Below, one piece after another: positions 36,668 through 47,842 of a DNA stretch of 64,000 nt. Position 1 is the stretch's first letter. Each line of letters starts with the position of its first letter. The DNA is from Heterostelium album PN500 (lineage: Eukaryota; Evosea; Eumycetozoa; Acytosteliales; Acytosteliaceae): positions 930,001 to 994,000 of the forward strand of contig NW_008805076.1 in NCBI RefSeq assembly GCF_000004825.1, in the 5' to 3' direction. The translations under genes and the position numbers were made by a program. A model generated the notes under the pieces. The model saw only the letters and a program-made list of their open reading frames with translations. It did no database searches and was not told the DNA's origin.

Positions 36668-38761
36668 TTAGTTTGTAGATGGAGCTGGAGTTGGAGTAGT
36701 TGTGGTTGTAGTTGGTGTTTGTGGTGATTCTTCATTCTTGACTGGCTTCATTGCTGGGAATAAGATAACCTCCTTGATATTGTAAACGTCACATAGAAGC
36801 ATAACGAATCTGTCTACTCCCAGACCTAATTATTATAATTAAATTAAAAAGATTAGTATATTAAAAACACTTCCAACCTTTTTTTTTTTTTTTATATTTG
36901 TACTTACCCCATCCTCCAGTTGGTGGTAAACCGTATTCAAGTGAAGTAGTGAAAACATTATCAATGAGTTGTGCTTCATCATCTCCCATTGCCTTGGCCT
37001 TGGCTTGCTCTTCGAATCTATCGAGTTGAGTGAATGGATTGTTGAGTTCGGTGTAGGCGTTACAGGCTTCACGAGTGTTAATGAACAATTCGAATCTCTC
37101 AGTTAAACCTGGGATGGTTCTGTGATGCTTGGCCAATGGACTCATAATTTCTGGATGATTGATAATAAAGGTTGGGTTGATACATTGGACTTCCAAGAAG
37201 TGACCGACCAATTTGTCCAAAAGACGAGCAGTGGTTTGTGGAGCGCTGCACTCTACCTTGAATTCCTTGCACTTCTCGGCGAGGAAGAGACGACATTCGT
37301 CGGAGGAGTATGGAGTTGGGATCTTACCGATGTGTGATTCCAATTCGGAAATCATATCGATACGACGCCATGGAGCGGTGAAATCGATTTCGATTTCCTT
37401 TCCTTCTGGACCATCTGGATGATACTTGATCTTCTTGGATCCGTGAATATCCTCAACGATTCTAGCCAACATCTCTTCGGTGATGGTCATCAAATCGTTG
37501 TAGTCGGCGTATGCCATATAGAACTCGCAGGTTGTAAACTCTGGGTTGTGAGTGTGATCGATGTCTTCATTACGGAATTGCTTTCCAATCTCATAGACAC
37601 GGTCCATACCACCGACGACAAGTTGCTTTAAGTAGAGCTCTGGAGCGATACGCATGAACAAATTCAAGTTCAAACAGTTGTGATGGGTGACGAATGGCTT
37701 GGCTGCGGCACCACCAGCAATCATGTTCATCATTGGTGTTTCGACTTCGACGAATCCCAAGTTATCGAGATAACGACGAACTCCTTGAATAACCTTGGAA
37801 CGAATAACAAAGTTACGCTTTACATTGTTGTTGACGATCATATCGAGATAACGCTGACGGAATCTGGTCTCTTGATCGGTCAAACCTTGACCTGGCTTTG
37901 GCAACATATGAAGACATGGCGAGAGGAGTACAACCTCTGTTGTGAACAAAGAGAGTTGTCCGGTCTTTGCACGACCTGGTCTACCCTTGGCACCAACGAT
38001 ATCACCACGACGCAACAAATCGTTGATTTGGTCTACACTGTCACCCATGTTGCCTCTGTTGACAAACAATTGAGTCTTGACACCGTCTTGAACGATATCG
38101 TAGAATGCCAAATGCTTACCATTCAATCTCTTTGAGAGAACACGACCAGCAATGCTAATCTCTGGTTGAGCGTTCGAGTCGTCTTCAATGGTCAAGTGTG
38201 AATAGGTCTTTTCAAACTCTGCAATTGTAGTTGAAACGTGGAATTTATGTGGCCATGCATCAGTACCATTAGTCTTTGCATCATTCAACTGCTTGGTACG
38301 ATTCTCCAAGTAAGCGGCTGGATTGAAATCCTCCTCTTCATTCTTACTATAATTATTTTATAAATATTATTATTTTTATATTAATATTGCAAATTTAATA
38401 AAATAATCGATTTTTGTTTTTTTTTTCCAAATCAAATTCCAAAAAACCCTTTAGATATTATCTGTTTGCAAATCATTTTTTTTATTCTTATTCGTTTGTG
38501 AGAATTTGTCGATATATCTGATAAATCTGAATTAAAAAGTGGTAATCAAACGTGATTTCGATATTATTTTTCGAAATGCTGTTAATTCCATTATTAAAAC
38601 TAAATTTATGTCTATTTTATTATTATGATTGATTATGTTGTTATTATTATTATTATTAAAATGCTAAACTTAAGATATCTTTAATGATGATTTTAAATGG
38701 AGTCTGTGGAAGATTTGGTTATTCATAAATATACATACATTCCTGATGGCTTTGGTGGCAT
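36668..38761 (-). CDS. Cytoplasmic-type lysyl-tRNA synthetase (class II), 539 aa
   Basis: Charges tRNA-Lys with lysine. Three exons: 38761-38739, 38346-36908, 36825-36668, all in frame. The first exon encodes only MPPKPSGI before a 392-bp intron. An OB-fold anticodon-binding domain ([18 protein letters not shown]) is followed by the class II core: motif 1 [10 protein letters not shown], motif 2 [20 protein letters not shown], and motif 3 [10 protein letters not shown] in the last exon. The C-terminus is a Pro/Thr-rich tail. The basic N-terminal extension common in animal cytosolic LysRS is short here. It is convergent with gene B, 288 bp away. Confidence 0.95.
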
Positions 38762-39235
38762 TTTACTACAAAAACAAAAGTATAATTATACAAAAGTATA
38801 AAGTAAGTATTTTTATAAATAAATAGAATAAAAAAATTGGTTTCGAACCTTCTGTTTATAATTTAGTTATGAACTCAATTTTTTTTTCGTTAAAAAAAAA
38901 AAAAAAAAGAAAAAAAGAAAAACTTAAAAAATTTTTTTCAACCGATGAAGATTGTTGTTGGTCGTGCACGACCCCAATTCATATGATACCACAACGTTAC
39001 ACATATAGAAATAATCAAGATATTATAATTCTAAAAAGAATAGAATAATTCTTGTGTATTTAACAATAATGATTAATTCAAACACACATACACACAATCT
39101 ATTTTATTTTTTTAGAGATGAAAAATGAGAAAAATTATTAAATCTAATATGTAAAAATATTTTTATTTCTGTCGAAAATTTTTTTAATTTGTTGTAATAT
39201 TCATAAAATTTTAATTTATCTATCTATCTATCTAT
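38762..39235. other. Intergenic, no gene seen
   Basis: A/T-rich sequence with A-runs (about 38895-38910) and a TATC microsatellite at the right end. It contains the LysRS promoter and the 3' side of the GH38-like gene. Confidence 0.55.
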
Positions 39236-39240
39236 CTATT
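39218..39240. repeat. TATC microsatellite
   Basis: Five uninterrupted TATC units that run into the stop codon of the GH38-like gene. Confidence 0.8.
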
Positions 39241-42200
39241 CAACTTTACTTTCTTGATGTGAAATACCACTAAAGTATGAGAGTGTTGATTTAACAGGGT
39301 TGTTGGGGTGACCTGATACCGAGGTGTGAATTGGTGATTTGTAGTCTTTGTGTTGATGTCGACGTCTTGTGTATACCCAGAACACGTAGACAACCATCAG
39401 AACAATAGCGAGTGCAATAAACACGTAGAAGTAGTCATCTCCCGATTTAGTTGCGTCAAACTTTCTTGGGTAGCCAGGCTGCATTTTTCTGCCCAGCAGG
39501 ATCTCGCCATCGTAAACATCCTCCAACTCTAGCATTCCCACCTCTGGATTCTCGGCGATCTGCTTTCGCATGCCCTCAATGAGATCGAGCTGCTCTCTCA
39601 ATCTCTTGATGTGCAACTCACGTACGGTCACTTTACCGGGGTTGGGTGGTTTCTTCATGAGAGTTTGAATCTCTTGTTTCATGCCTCGAATACGCATGTT
39701 GATATCGGATTCGATGGCATTCAATATCTTCTCAAGTGGCAGCAACGGTTTTGGTGGAGTGGTCACCTCGTTTGGCATGATATCCATCTTGGATAGCTTC
39801 TCCAAGAGTCGTCCAAACAGTCCTGGTGTTGGTTTGATTGCATCTTCCAACTCCTTGACACGCACCATGTTGAAAAGATTCTCCTTGGCTGCCATTACAC
39901 CGATCTCCTTGGTGTCCTTACTCTGTTTCTGAAGATCGTTGAGCTGTTGTTGTTTCTCATCGAGCTGCTTACGATAGTAGCTATTCAACTCTTCCTTCTG
40001 TGAACGTTGTTGTTCCTTTTGTGCTTCAAACTGTGAGTGTAGTCGCTTCATGTCATCTCTAGTCTTGGAGAGTAGATCGAGATTCACTTGGTGTTGAATC
40101 TTTAACTCTTCATGTGACTTGATGCTCATTCTCAGTTGTTCCAACATTCTGTCTCTCTCCATCTTTACATCTTCCATCGACATCTTTTGGAGCATAAGAT
40201 CTTGCTGTAACATAGAGTAGGCAGACTTGATCTTCTTCAACTCCTCCATCTCCTTGATCTCTGATTGTTTATTGAGATTCAACCAGTCCAGTGCCTTGTC
40301 ATCCATTTGAATATTGATCTTTTCTTGTTTTGGCTGACCATCAATCAATCTCCTTGAAACCAATTCATTGTTGATCTTATCATAGTTTTCATTGACTTTG
40401 ATATATGGATTGGATTGATATTCATTATTATTATTATTATTATTACTAATTACTTCATTATTTTTGTTTAGGTTATTTAAAGACATTTCTTTTGCTTGCA
40501 TTTGATTCTGTTGTTGTAGAATTTGTTGATATTGTTGTTGACGTAATAATTGTTGATTATTATCTTGTTGTTGAAGTTGTTGGATTGGTTTTTGTTGTTG
40601 TTGTTGTTGTTGAAGTTGTTGGATGAGTTGTTGTTGTTGTTGAATTTGTTGTTGCTGTTGTAAATTTGTTTGTTGATCATGAACCTCCTTCTCAACTTTC
40701 TTCTCTTTTAATTTCTCTTTTTCCAATTTCTTTCTCTCTAGAATTTGTTTTTGAATTTCCATCAGGTCTTTGGCCTTTTGCTTCTCAATCTCTGGGTTGT
40801 GCTCTTGTGCCTCGGGAGCTGCATTTGGATCGATATGAGTCTTAAAGAGGTCCTTAATGGCATCCTTACTGAGTGGACCTTGGTTGACTGATTTCTGGTT
40901 GAAAGCATTCTGGTTGAATGCTTGTGGTTGCTGCTGTTTAATATACTCCTTGGCCGGATCTACTTTCTTATTGGAATGTTGTTGATTCTTGACAGCCACA
41001 TGGTGTTCAGTGGCAACTTCATTCTCATTGACTTTGCCGGCGAGTTGATCTTGGATTCTACGTTCTTTGGTCTCAGTTCCACTTTCGATGACCGGTATCA
41101 TTTCAACTGGCTGATTGTTATTATTGATAATGTTTTCATATGGACCTTTGACGTGTGGAGAATTGAACTTGGGTGGTGCGTTGTCTGGAACGAAACTCTG
41201 TTGTTTCAAATTGAGATCTTTGGCCAGAGTTTGTTGCTTGACACGCACTTCAGTGTCTTGGAATTGCTGAGTGAATGACTTGGGTACTGAATCAACTTCA
41301 TTTTGCTCTTTGACTTTAGATGGTTGGTATTTGAGTTTGGCGATCATCGTTGTCAATCTACCGGGTGGCAAGACAATCGACATATTATTGCCATCCAAAA
41401 ATTGAACCAATGTCAAGTCCGAGGTGAATACATGATCGACATCGAATGCTGGGAATAACTTGGCCAACTCAATACTGACTGGTCGTGAATGTTCAGTGTT
41501 GAGGTATCTCAGGTAGTTTACGTCGTCTTCGAGTGGACCGAGAGAAATCATTTGGAGATTCGATGGAATGTGTATATTCGGTTGGAAGGAACCAGCGCAT
41601 TCCGATGCAGCCGATTTAATTGATGCAGAGATCAATGGTGATTGGATAGTTCTTACCAGTTGGAATGGGAATTGTGGTGATGACATCTCCATACCTTGTT
41701 GGATGGTCAGCCAGAGTGGAATAGTAATTGGACCTTCGTTGGTTGCCATACGATGACTTCTAACCATGACATCGAGGATACCTTCATTGACACCGGCCAC
41801 ACCCAATGGAATTCTTGTCAACACACCCAGTTTCAATCCAGAGACAGAGTTGGATTCACCAATATAGGCAATTGCAGAGATTGGATAGAATTTCGTTTTA
41901 TAACTCTGGAACTGTGAGATCTTTCTCTGGACAAGTGAAATTCCATTCTTGTCGGTGTAGTAGACAACTTTCTTGTTGAGATCGGACGATGTTGTTGGAT
42001 TAATAGAGAATCTGACAATTGGATCATGTGTATAATCATTCTTCTCGACAGTGGTGGCGAAAAGTATGGTCTTGGAGACATCGGTGCACTCATGCTTCAG
42101 CGCATCCATACAGTTGATTAGTTGAATATTTTGTTTTCTAAATGGACTGAGTGTAGAGTTTTTGTAGGAAATGATTTCTTGTACGATTGGACCTTTGATT

Positions 42201-44671
42201 AGACGCATTAGAATGGTTGGTTGTTTAATGGGTTGAACCTCTCCCGGTGGAAGAATTGGCACCGCTGCATTGGAGCTCGAGTGAACGTAATACATGTTCT
42301 GACTCATCAGAGGCATCTCAATCTCCTTACCCTTGATGTAAAGACGTTCCATTGAGCCAGAGGTATGTCTCAAACGCAAACGATACATTGAGTTCTCAAG
42401 ATTCAGCTCCTGTGAACCGATTCTTACTTGGTTGATAACGAACGGTTCGAAATCACTGGTTTCCATTGAGAGATAGCTAGTGGTGAGGATTGTAGAGGTG
42501 GCTGGAATGGTGGTGTCTGGTGACTCTGAGTATTGGAGTTTGTAGGTGGACATACCGAGTGGATTGACTTCAACGAAAAACAAGAGTTCATAGATGCTGG
42601 CTTCTGGAATAATAGAGGTATCGGTATCGGACCACACCGGATTGACTTGAGCGACAATCGGTGTATTTAAATGGTTGCGAACCATAACCTTTGGTGTATT
42701 GACAAAGAGTCGATAGACCTCTTCTCTCTTCACTTCCAAAGGATTATAGAATACCAATGACTGGTCAGAATTCTCTGATATTTCAATGGTTGGTTTTGGT
42801 GCACCATTGGAAACTTCACCTTCCAATTTAATTTCAATTGGTTTTTTACAAGAAATTCCAATATTTGTTAATCTCTGTAATAATAAAATAATAGGAATAA
42901 TTATTCGTTAATTAGTTATTTTATGAAATATAAAATTAAAAATAAAAAGTTTACACTTACACTTAATGAGTTTGTCAAGTTTGATTGACAATTTCTCATA
43001 TTATCCATTATAGTTTGATAATGTTCTTTTGTACCCATTCCAATTAATGATTGATCACGTTGGAAAAGATAAATACTTTGTTTACATTCATCAATTGTAT
43101 TAAAATCTTTTACTTTATCAACAATATTCTTTAATTATTTTATTTTTTTAAAAGTAAAAGAATTAAAATTTGAAAATAAAAAAAAGAATAAGGATAAATA
43201 ATATATTACTTACATTTTGTAACATTGAATGATAATGTTCAATAGATTTCATAATATTTGTAGTATTTTTTACTAATATCTAAATTATTTACAATAATTA
43301 AATTAGAAAATAAATATTAAATAAATAAAAAAGTAATAACATACTCTAATATCTGAAATTGATGAATAATGAGAGGTATAATATTCTTCTTCAATATTAC
43401 CGTAGGAGAATAAATCACCACGGTAAATATTAAATTCTCTAGAGTCTGGGATGATTGGGGATCCTGGTGGAACTTGTTCATGGTTTTGCTCGGACAACTC
43501 GGCGTCACCAAATGTCTTGACTGGTGCTAATCCAATTGGGTATTGCGAGTGATGAACACCTCTAAAGTAATCGGCAAGTGTACTCCATCGGATCGATGTC
43601 TTTAGCGATGGATTAGAGTTGATTTCATCAAACATCGCTTCGTAGAAATTGATCATCTTTGAGGCATACTCCATGTCCTTGAAGAATTCGATATCACCAA
43701 AAGGAATCAGTAGTTGGTTGGTACGGAATCCCAAGGCTTTCGAACGGTGTTGGTCGAGTAGTTGATGTGCCATCTTTTTCAATTGTTGTTCGCTGACATC
43801 GCTGACCGACTTGTCGACAAAAGTAAACAGTTTGCACACCTCTGGATCGGGACCACACGACTGACCAATTCCAATCTCGTCATTCGGGGTGACATGAGTA
43901 AAGATACTGAAGGAGGTATTGGTGTGGCGACTGTGTGATTCTTTCCAAAGGAACTCCAAATGCTTATTGGAACTCATTTGATTCTTGATCTCACGAGAGA
44001 TTCGGTTGACAACCATATTCTCAATACCCATCGAAGCAAGAACGTATGCAATTCCCTCGGAATGACCATAGCTATTGATATTGAAAGCATTCTTTGGTTT
44101 CACATGGAATGTCTTTGTAATGAATTTGACACCGTCCACCAATTGATCAATATACTCGTTGTAATCAATCAAACCTTCATCCATTATTGTCATACCACCA
44201 TTTACAAATTCAATATGACCATCTTTAACCAATCTATTAATTATTTATTAAATGTTAGTAACATAATAAAAGGTTAGTTTTTTTTTTTTTTTTTTTTCTT
44301 TTTACATACTGTTTAACTTTACTGGAGATTGTGGTTTGCGAAGAAATTTTATTCCACCAAGACTTGAAATTGTAAACTTCAGGAATAATGATTTTTCTTT
44401 TTATATTCGAATGAATATCTTGTGATAATAATTGATATGCATTGTTTATTATTCTTTCATTATCCTGTTAAATATTTTATTTATATTAGAAATTTGTTTT
44501 TTATTTTATTTTATTTTATTAACTACTTACTATCTCATTTGATTTAAATAATGTAAAAGGCACTACATGAATATCTAAATGTTGACCTTCTGTCCAAGCC
44601 AATGACAAACGTGATAACAATAATAAGGTACCAATAAACAATATAAATTTAATAAAACTATTCATTGCCAT
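39236..44671 (-). CDS. GH38 alpha-mannosidase-like membrane protein, catalytic residues missing (1,685 aa)
   Basis: Six exons: 44671-44531, 44464-44310, 44233-43345, 43279-43214, 43128-42961, 42874-39236; all junctions keep frame. The N-terminus is a signal peptide (FILFIGTLLLLSRLSLA). GH38 topology is clear: DIHVVPF, SWWNKIS, HIEFVNGG, INSYGHSEG, a middle-domain equivalent FQRDQSLIGMGTKEH, then the beta-rich C-terminal half. Catalytic positions are altered: the HxHxDxGW zinc motif is absent, the nucleophile Asp of the IDPFGHS motif is Asn (44074-44076), and the HHD zinc histidine of the middle domain is gone. After the GH38 part come a Gln/Asn-rich stretch, a long coiled coil, one transmembrane helix (FIALAIVLMVVYVFWVY, near 39,400) and a basic tail of about 50 residues. 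Likely a lumenal or cell-surface pseudoenzyme, perhaps glycan-binding. Confidence 0.85.
44387..44414. repeat. 28-nt direct repeat, copy 1 (inside GH38-like exon 2)
   Basis: AATGATTTTTCTTTTTATAT followed by TCGAATGA; it recurs at 45187-45214, exactly 800 bp away in the same orientation. Confidence 0.85.
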
Positions 44672-45243
44672 TTATTAATGTTCTAATATATAAATGGATT
44701 AAGAAATAGTATTATTTGTTTATTTTATATAATTATATATATAATAATAAAGAAATATATATTGAAGAAAATATATTGACCAAAAGTTGTACTTTTTACA
44801 TTAATTAAAATAACAATGATTTAATTTAATCATTGTTATTGTGTGTGTGTGTGTGATTGATTATATGACATTTTATGTGAGAATGCACAGTGCTTTGTCA
44901 GCTAAAGTAGTGTACCTTCTCTTTACTAAATAAAACATAAAAGTAATATTTATGTTGATAAGTGATTGTATTCTAACTTCAATTTAAATTAGATTTGTAA
45001 CACAATAACACACACTAACACACATACATTAAATTGACTACTGCTATTATTTTTATTCATATTAACACACCTATTGTTCATATTATAAATTCAAAGTCCA
45101 TGAAAGTTTATCATTTTAATAATTATAAAAATCACCTTTGTTTTTTGGAGGGAACCACAACCAAATGTGGTTTTTTTTAAATTAACAATGATTTTTCTTT
45201 TTATATTCGAATGATTAACTAAATTTACTAGTAGCAATTATTT
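44672..45243. other. Intergenic, promoter side of the GH38-like gene
   Basis: No gene is seen. It contains a GT-repeat near 44840 and the second copy of the 28-nt direct repeat. Confidence 0.5.
45187..45214. repeat. 28-nt direct repeat, copy 2 (intergenic)
   Basis: Identical to 44387-44414. It lies just downstream of the TTL gene stop codon. Confidence 0.85.
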
Positions 45244-47042
45244 TTATTTATTTAATGCAGGTTCAATAGAGAATCTCTTTTTCTTTGGTTTGATTTCTAA
45301 TTGTTTAATGTTTGGATCGTATTCACCAATATATATTGGATCCCATGCACCAAAGAGTTGTGTTTTTTGTTGTTTACTTTGATCATTTATCCACTGATAG
45401 CTATTGTCATTATTTTTGTTGTTGTTCCATCTATCTTGATTATCTAATACAACTTTAAATAGATCTCTTATAGCATTTGGATGATGAACTTTTACTATAT
45501 CGGTAATTAAATGTAGACCTGGATTAGTGTTGACCTCTATCAAAATAGGTTGAAGGTCTTCTGTCAACATGATATCGAATCCAAGCAACTCGAAACTATT
45601 CTTTCTATGTCCTTCCTGGGGCCACGACTTGATTGTCTTTATAACCAAATCCTTTATTCTAGAGTAAATTATATCGTTCCAAATATCTTTACCTTGATTA
45701 TTTCTTTAAAGATATGAGTTAGTTAATAGTTTTTTTTTATAAAAATTAAAGAATAATAAACCTAATAATTATGTTCTTACTCTTTTAGATATGATTTAAA
45801 TTGTGAAAGTGACCATTGATTGAATGGAATGGTTAACTCTTCGGTGAACTCCTTTTGGACTTGATGGTTGCTGAGATGTGCAAATTTGTCGTCGATATTT
45901 GCGGTGGAGTATTCGACACTGCAGAAACGTAGATAATTGTCTTTATTGAGGAATATGACCAATGGATTCAAACTCTTCACCAAAACAAACTGTCTAATAT
46001 CAAACTTTTTCTTCATAATCAACAATGGTTTCTCCAAATATTTCTGTACAATGAATTCATTATTGAATGTCTCTGAATAATTTAATAGACTCTTTAGATC
46101 TTTAAATATTTTAATACCAACTCCTCTTGCCACTAAAAATATATAAATTATTGAAAAAAAAAAACAATTAATATTATAGTTAATACTTTTACTTTTAAAT
46201 ATTAATCATTATTGTTTTTCTAATTAATTATACATACTTGTTGATGGCTTTACAATCCAAATATTTTCATTTCCATCGATTGACGGTTGTTCAGGATAAA
46301 CTAGAGTATCGACATTGGTTGTAATTCCAAATTGTTCGAGTGTATCGATATCGTTGAGTTGGTGGTGGTTGATGGGATTGGTGTCGTGAGGTTGCTGTGA
46401 TTGTCTATTGAAATCGATGATAAAACTATTCTTTTCGTTTGGGTTCGATAGAACGTATGACCTTGGGAAGAATGATTCAATATGCAAGTCAGGTTGTTCT
46501 TTTCTCAGTCTATTTAGATTTCTAGTCAATCCACTTTTCGTTCCTATTTCATCGTAGGTTGGGAAATGATTTACAATTTGATAGTCATTTACAACATACA
46601 TTGTTTCCCATGACCATCCCCATTTAAAATTAAAATTACTAGTATTAAATAAATAAATAAATAAATAAATAAAAAAGTTAAAACAAATATACTTTTTTAG
46701 AAGTCTTATAAAAACTGATACATACTTTGATCTCTTAGACTCTATTAGACCACGTTTCTCTAGTTCGGCAATGACCAATGTCTGATTAGACTGTAATCTA
46801 TCTACTTTATAGTATCTCCTCATCGAATTCTTTTGTAGATCCTCTTTCAGGTGATCATATTTATGCTCTTTTGAAAATGTTTGTGTGGTGTCATGTGCTT
46901 TTTCGAGCATTGGGGTAACATTGTCTTTATTATTATCATTGTCAATGTTTACTACTATAGTATCTTCTCCAACAACAATATGTAAAATTACAAAAATAAG
47001 CAGTAGATATAAAGTATTATTTGATATTAACTTTTTATACAT
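45244..47042 (-). CDS. Tubulin-tyrosine-ligase family protein with N-terminal signal peptide (509 aa)
   Basis: Four exons: 47042-46726, 46638-46238, 46132-45781, 45703-45244, all in frame. The ATP-grasp TTL core is well preserved: WGWSWETM, NHFPTYDEIGTKSGL, FFPRSYVL, IWIVKPS, ARGVGIKIF, KKFDIRQFVLV and FELLGFDIMLTEDLQPI with ILIEVNTNPGLH, which are the ATP and Mg2+ binding elements of TTL/TTLL ligases. The family usually adds Tyr, Glu or Gly to tubulin or other cytosolic proteins. Unusually, the first 25 residues (LYLLLIFVILHIVVGED) form a strong signal peptide, pointing to the secretory pathway. The next Met is at about residue 45, so a cytosolic form from a later start is possible. Confidence 0.88.
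46645..46673. repeat. AAAT microsatellite in TTL intron 1
   Basis: Uninterrupted AAAT units inside the first intron of the TTL gene. Confidence 0.7.
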
Positions 47043-47197
47043 TATTTATTTTATTATAATCAATATTCCTTAAATCTATAATAATTGAATTGTGTATAAT
47101 ACTATCATAAATAAGAAAATATAATATAATGTTGTTGATGTCTTTTTTTTTTTTATTGATTGTTACATTGAACTTTTTTAATCTTAAAGATATTTAT

Positions 47198-47566
47198 TTA
47201 ATAAGATTTTACTTTAAATTTGAAATTTATCCGAGCTAACATGGGGTCAGGTACACGATAATAGCGATCTAGCATGTATTTAAGTAACTCCATGTTGTTT
47301 TGCTCGATGATCATTTTGATTGTTGATGTTGAAATTGCGGTATTATCGTATAAAAACTTATCAATATAGAGTTTAACCATGTTGAGACCATGTTTACATG
47401 CATAATTGATTGCTATCTTTGATTGATTACAATTTCTAAAGCTACAAGCTAATAGATAATCTATCAACTTTATATTACCTGTTTTAAATGAATAGGTGAT
47501 AATATCACCGATAGTACTTTCATTGAAGAATCGGTGGTTGTCGAGTATCAGTTGTATAATCTCCAT
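47198..47566 (-). CDS. Small ankyrin-like repeat protein (122 aa)
   Basis: Single-exon ORF. The pattern of paired helices (GNIKLIDYLLACSFRNC, then KIAINYACKHGLNMVKLYID, then NNMELLKYMLDRYY) matches degenerate ankyrin repeats typical of large dictyostelid ankyrin/F-box families. It is much shorter than those relatives and may be a fragment. It diverges from TAF5, sharing the 47567-47842 upstream region. Function unknown. Confidence 0.6.
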   Translation of the reverse strand: MEIIQLILDNHRFFNESTIGDIITYSFKTGNIKLIDYLLACSFRNCNQSKIAINYACKHGLNMVKLYIDKFLYDNTAISTSTIKMIIEQNNMELLKYMLDRYYRVPDPMLARINFKFKVKSY

Positions 47567-47842
47567 GGCTGACTCTGATTCATCTCTTAATTAACAACAA
47601 TCAACAATTTCTGTGATAAAAAAAAAAAAAAAAAAGAGGGTTTTTGTTTTTTTTTTTTTTCTTTTTATATCAGATTAGTGATGATCAATTTATGTCAATC
47701 ATATTCATTATAGTTAAAATTATCAATTAATATGTTGTAAATCTAGTCATTCGATCGTTTGAAATAAGAATAGAGCAAAAAAAAAAAAAAAAAGAAATAT
47801 ATAGTTTATTTAAAATTAGACTAAGTCGATTATTAGGTAGTT

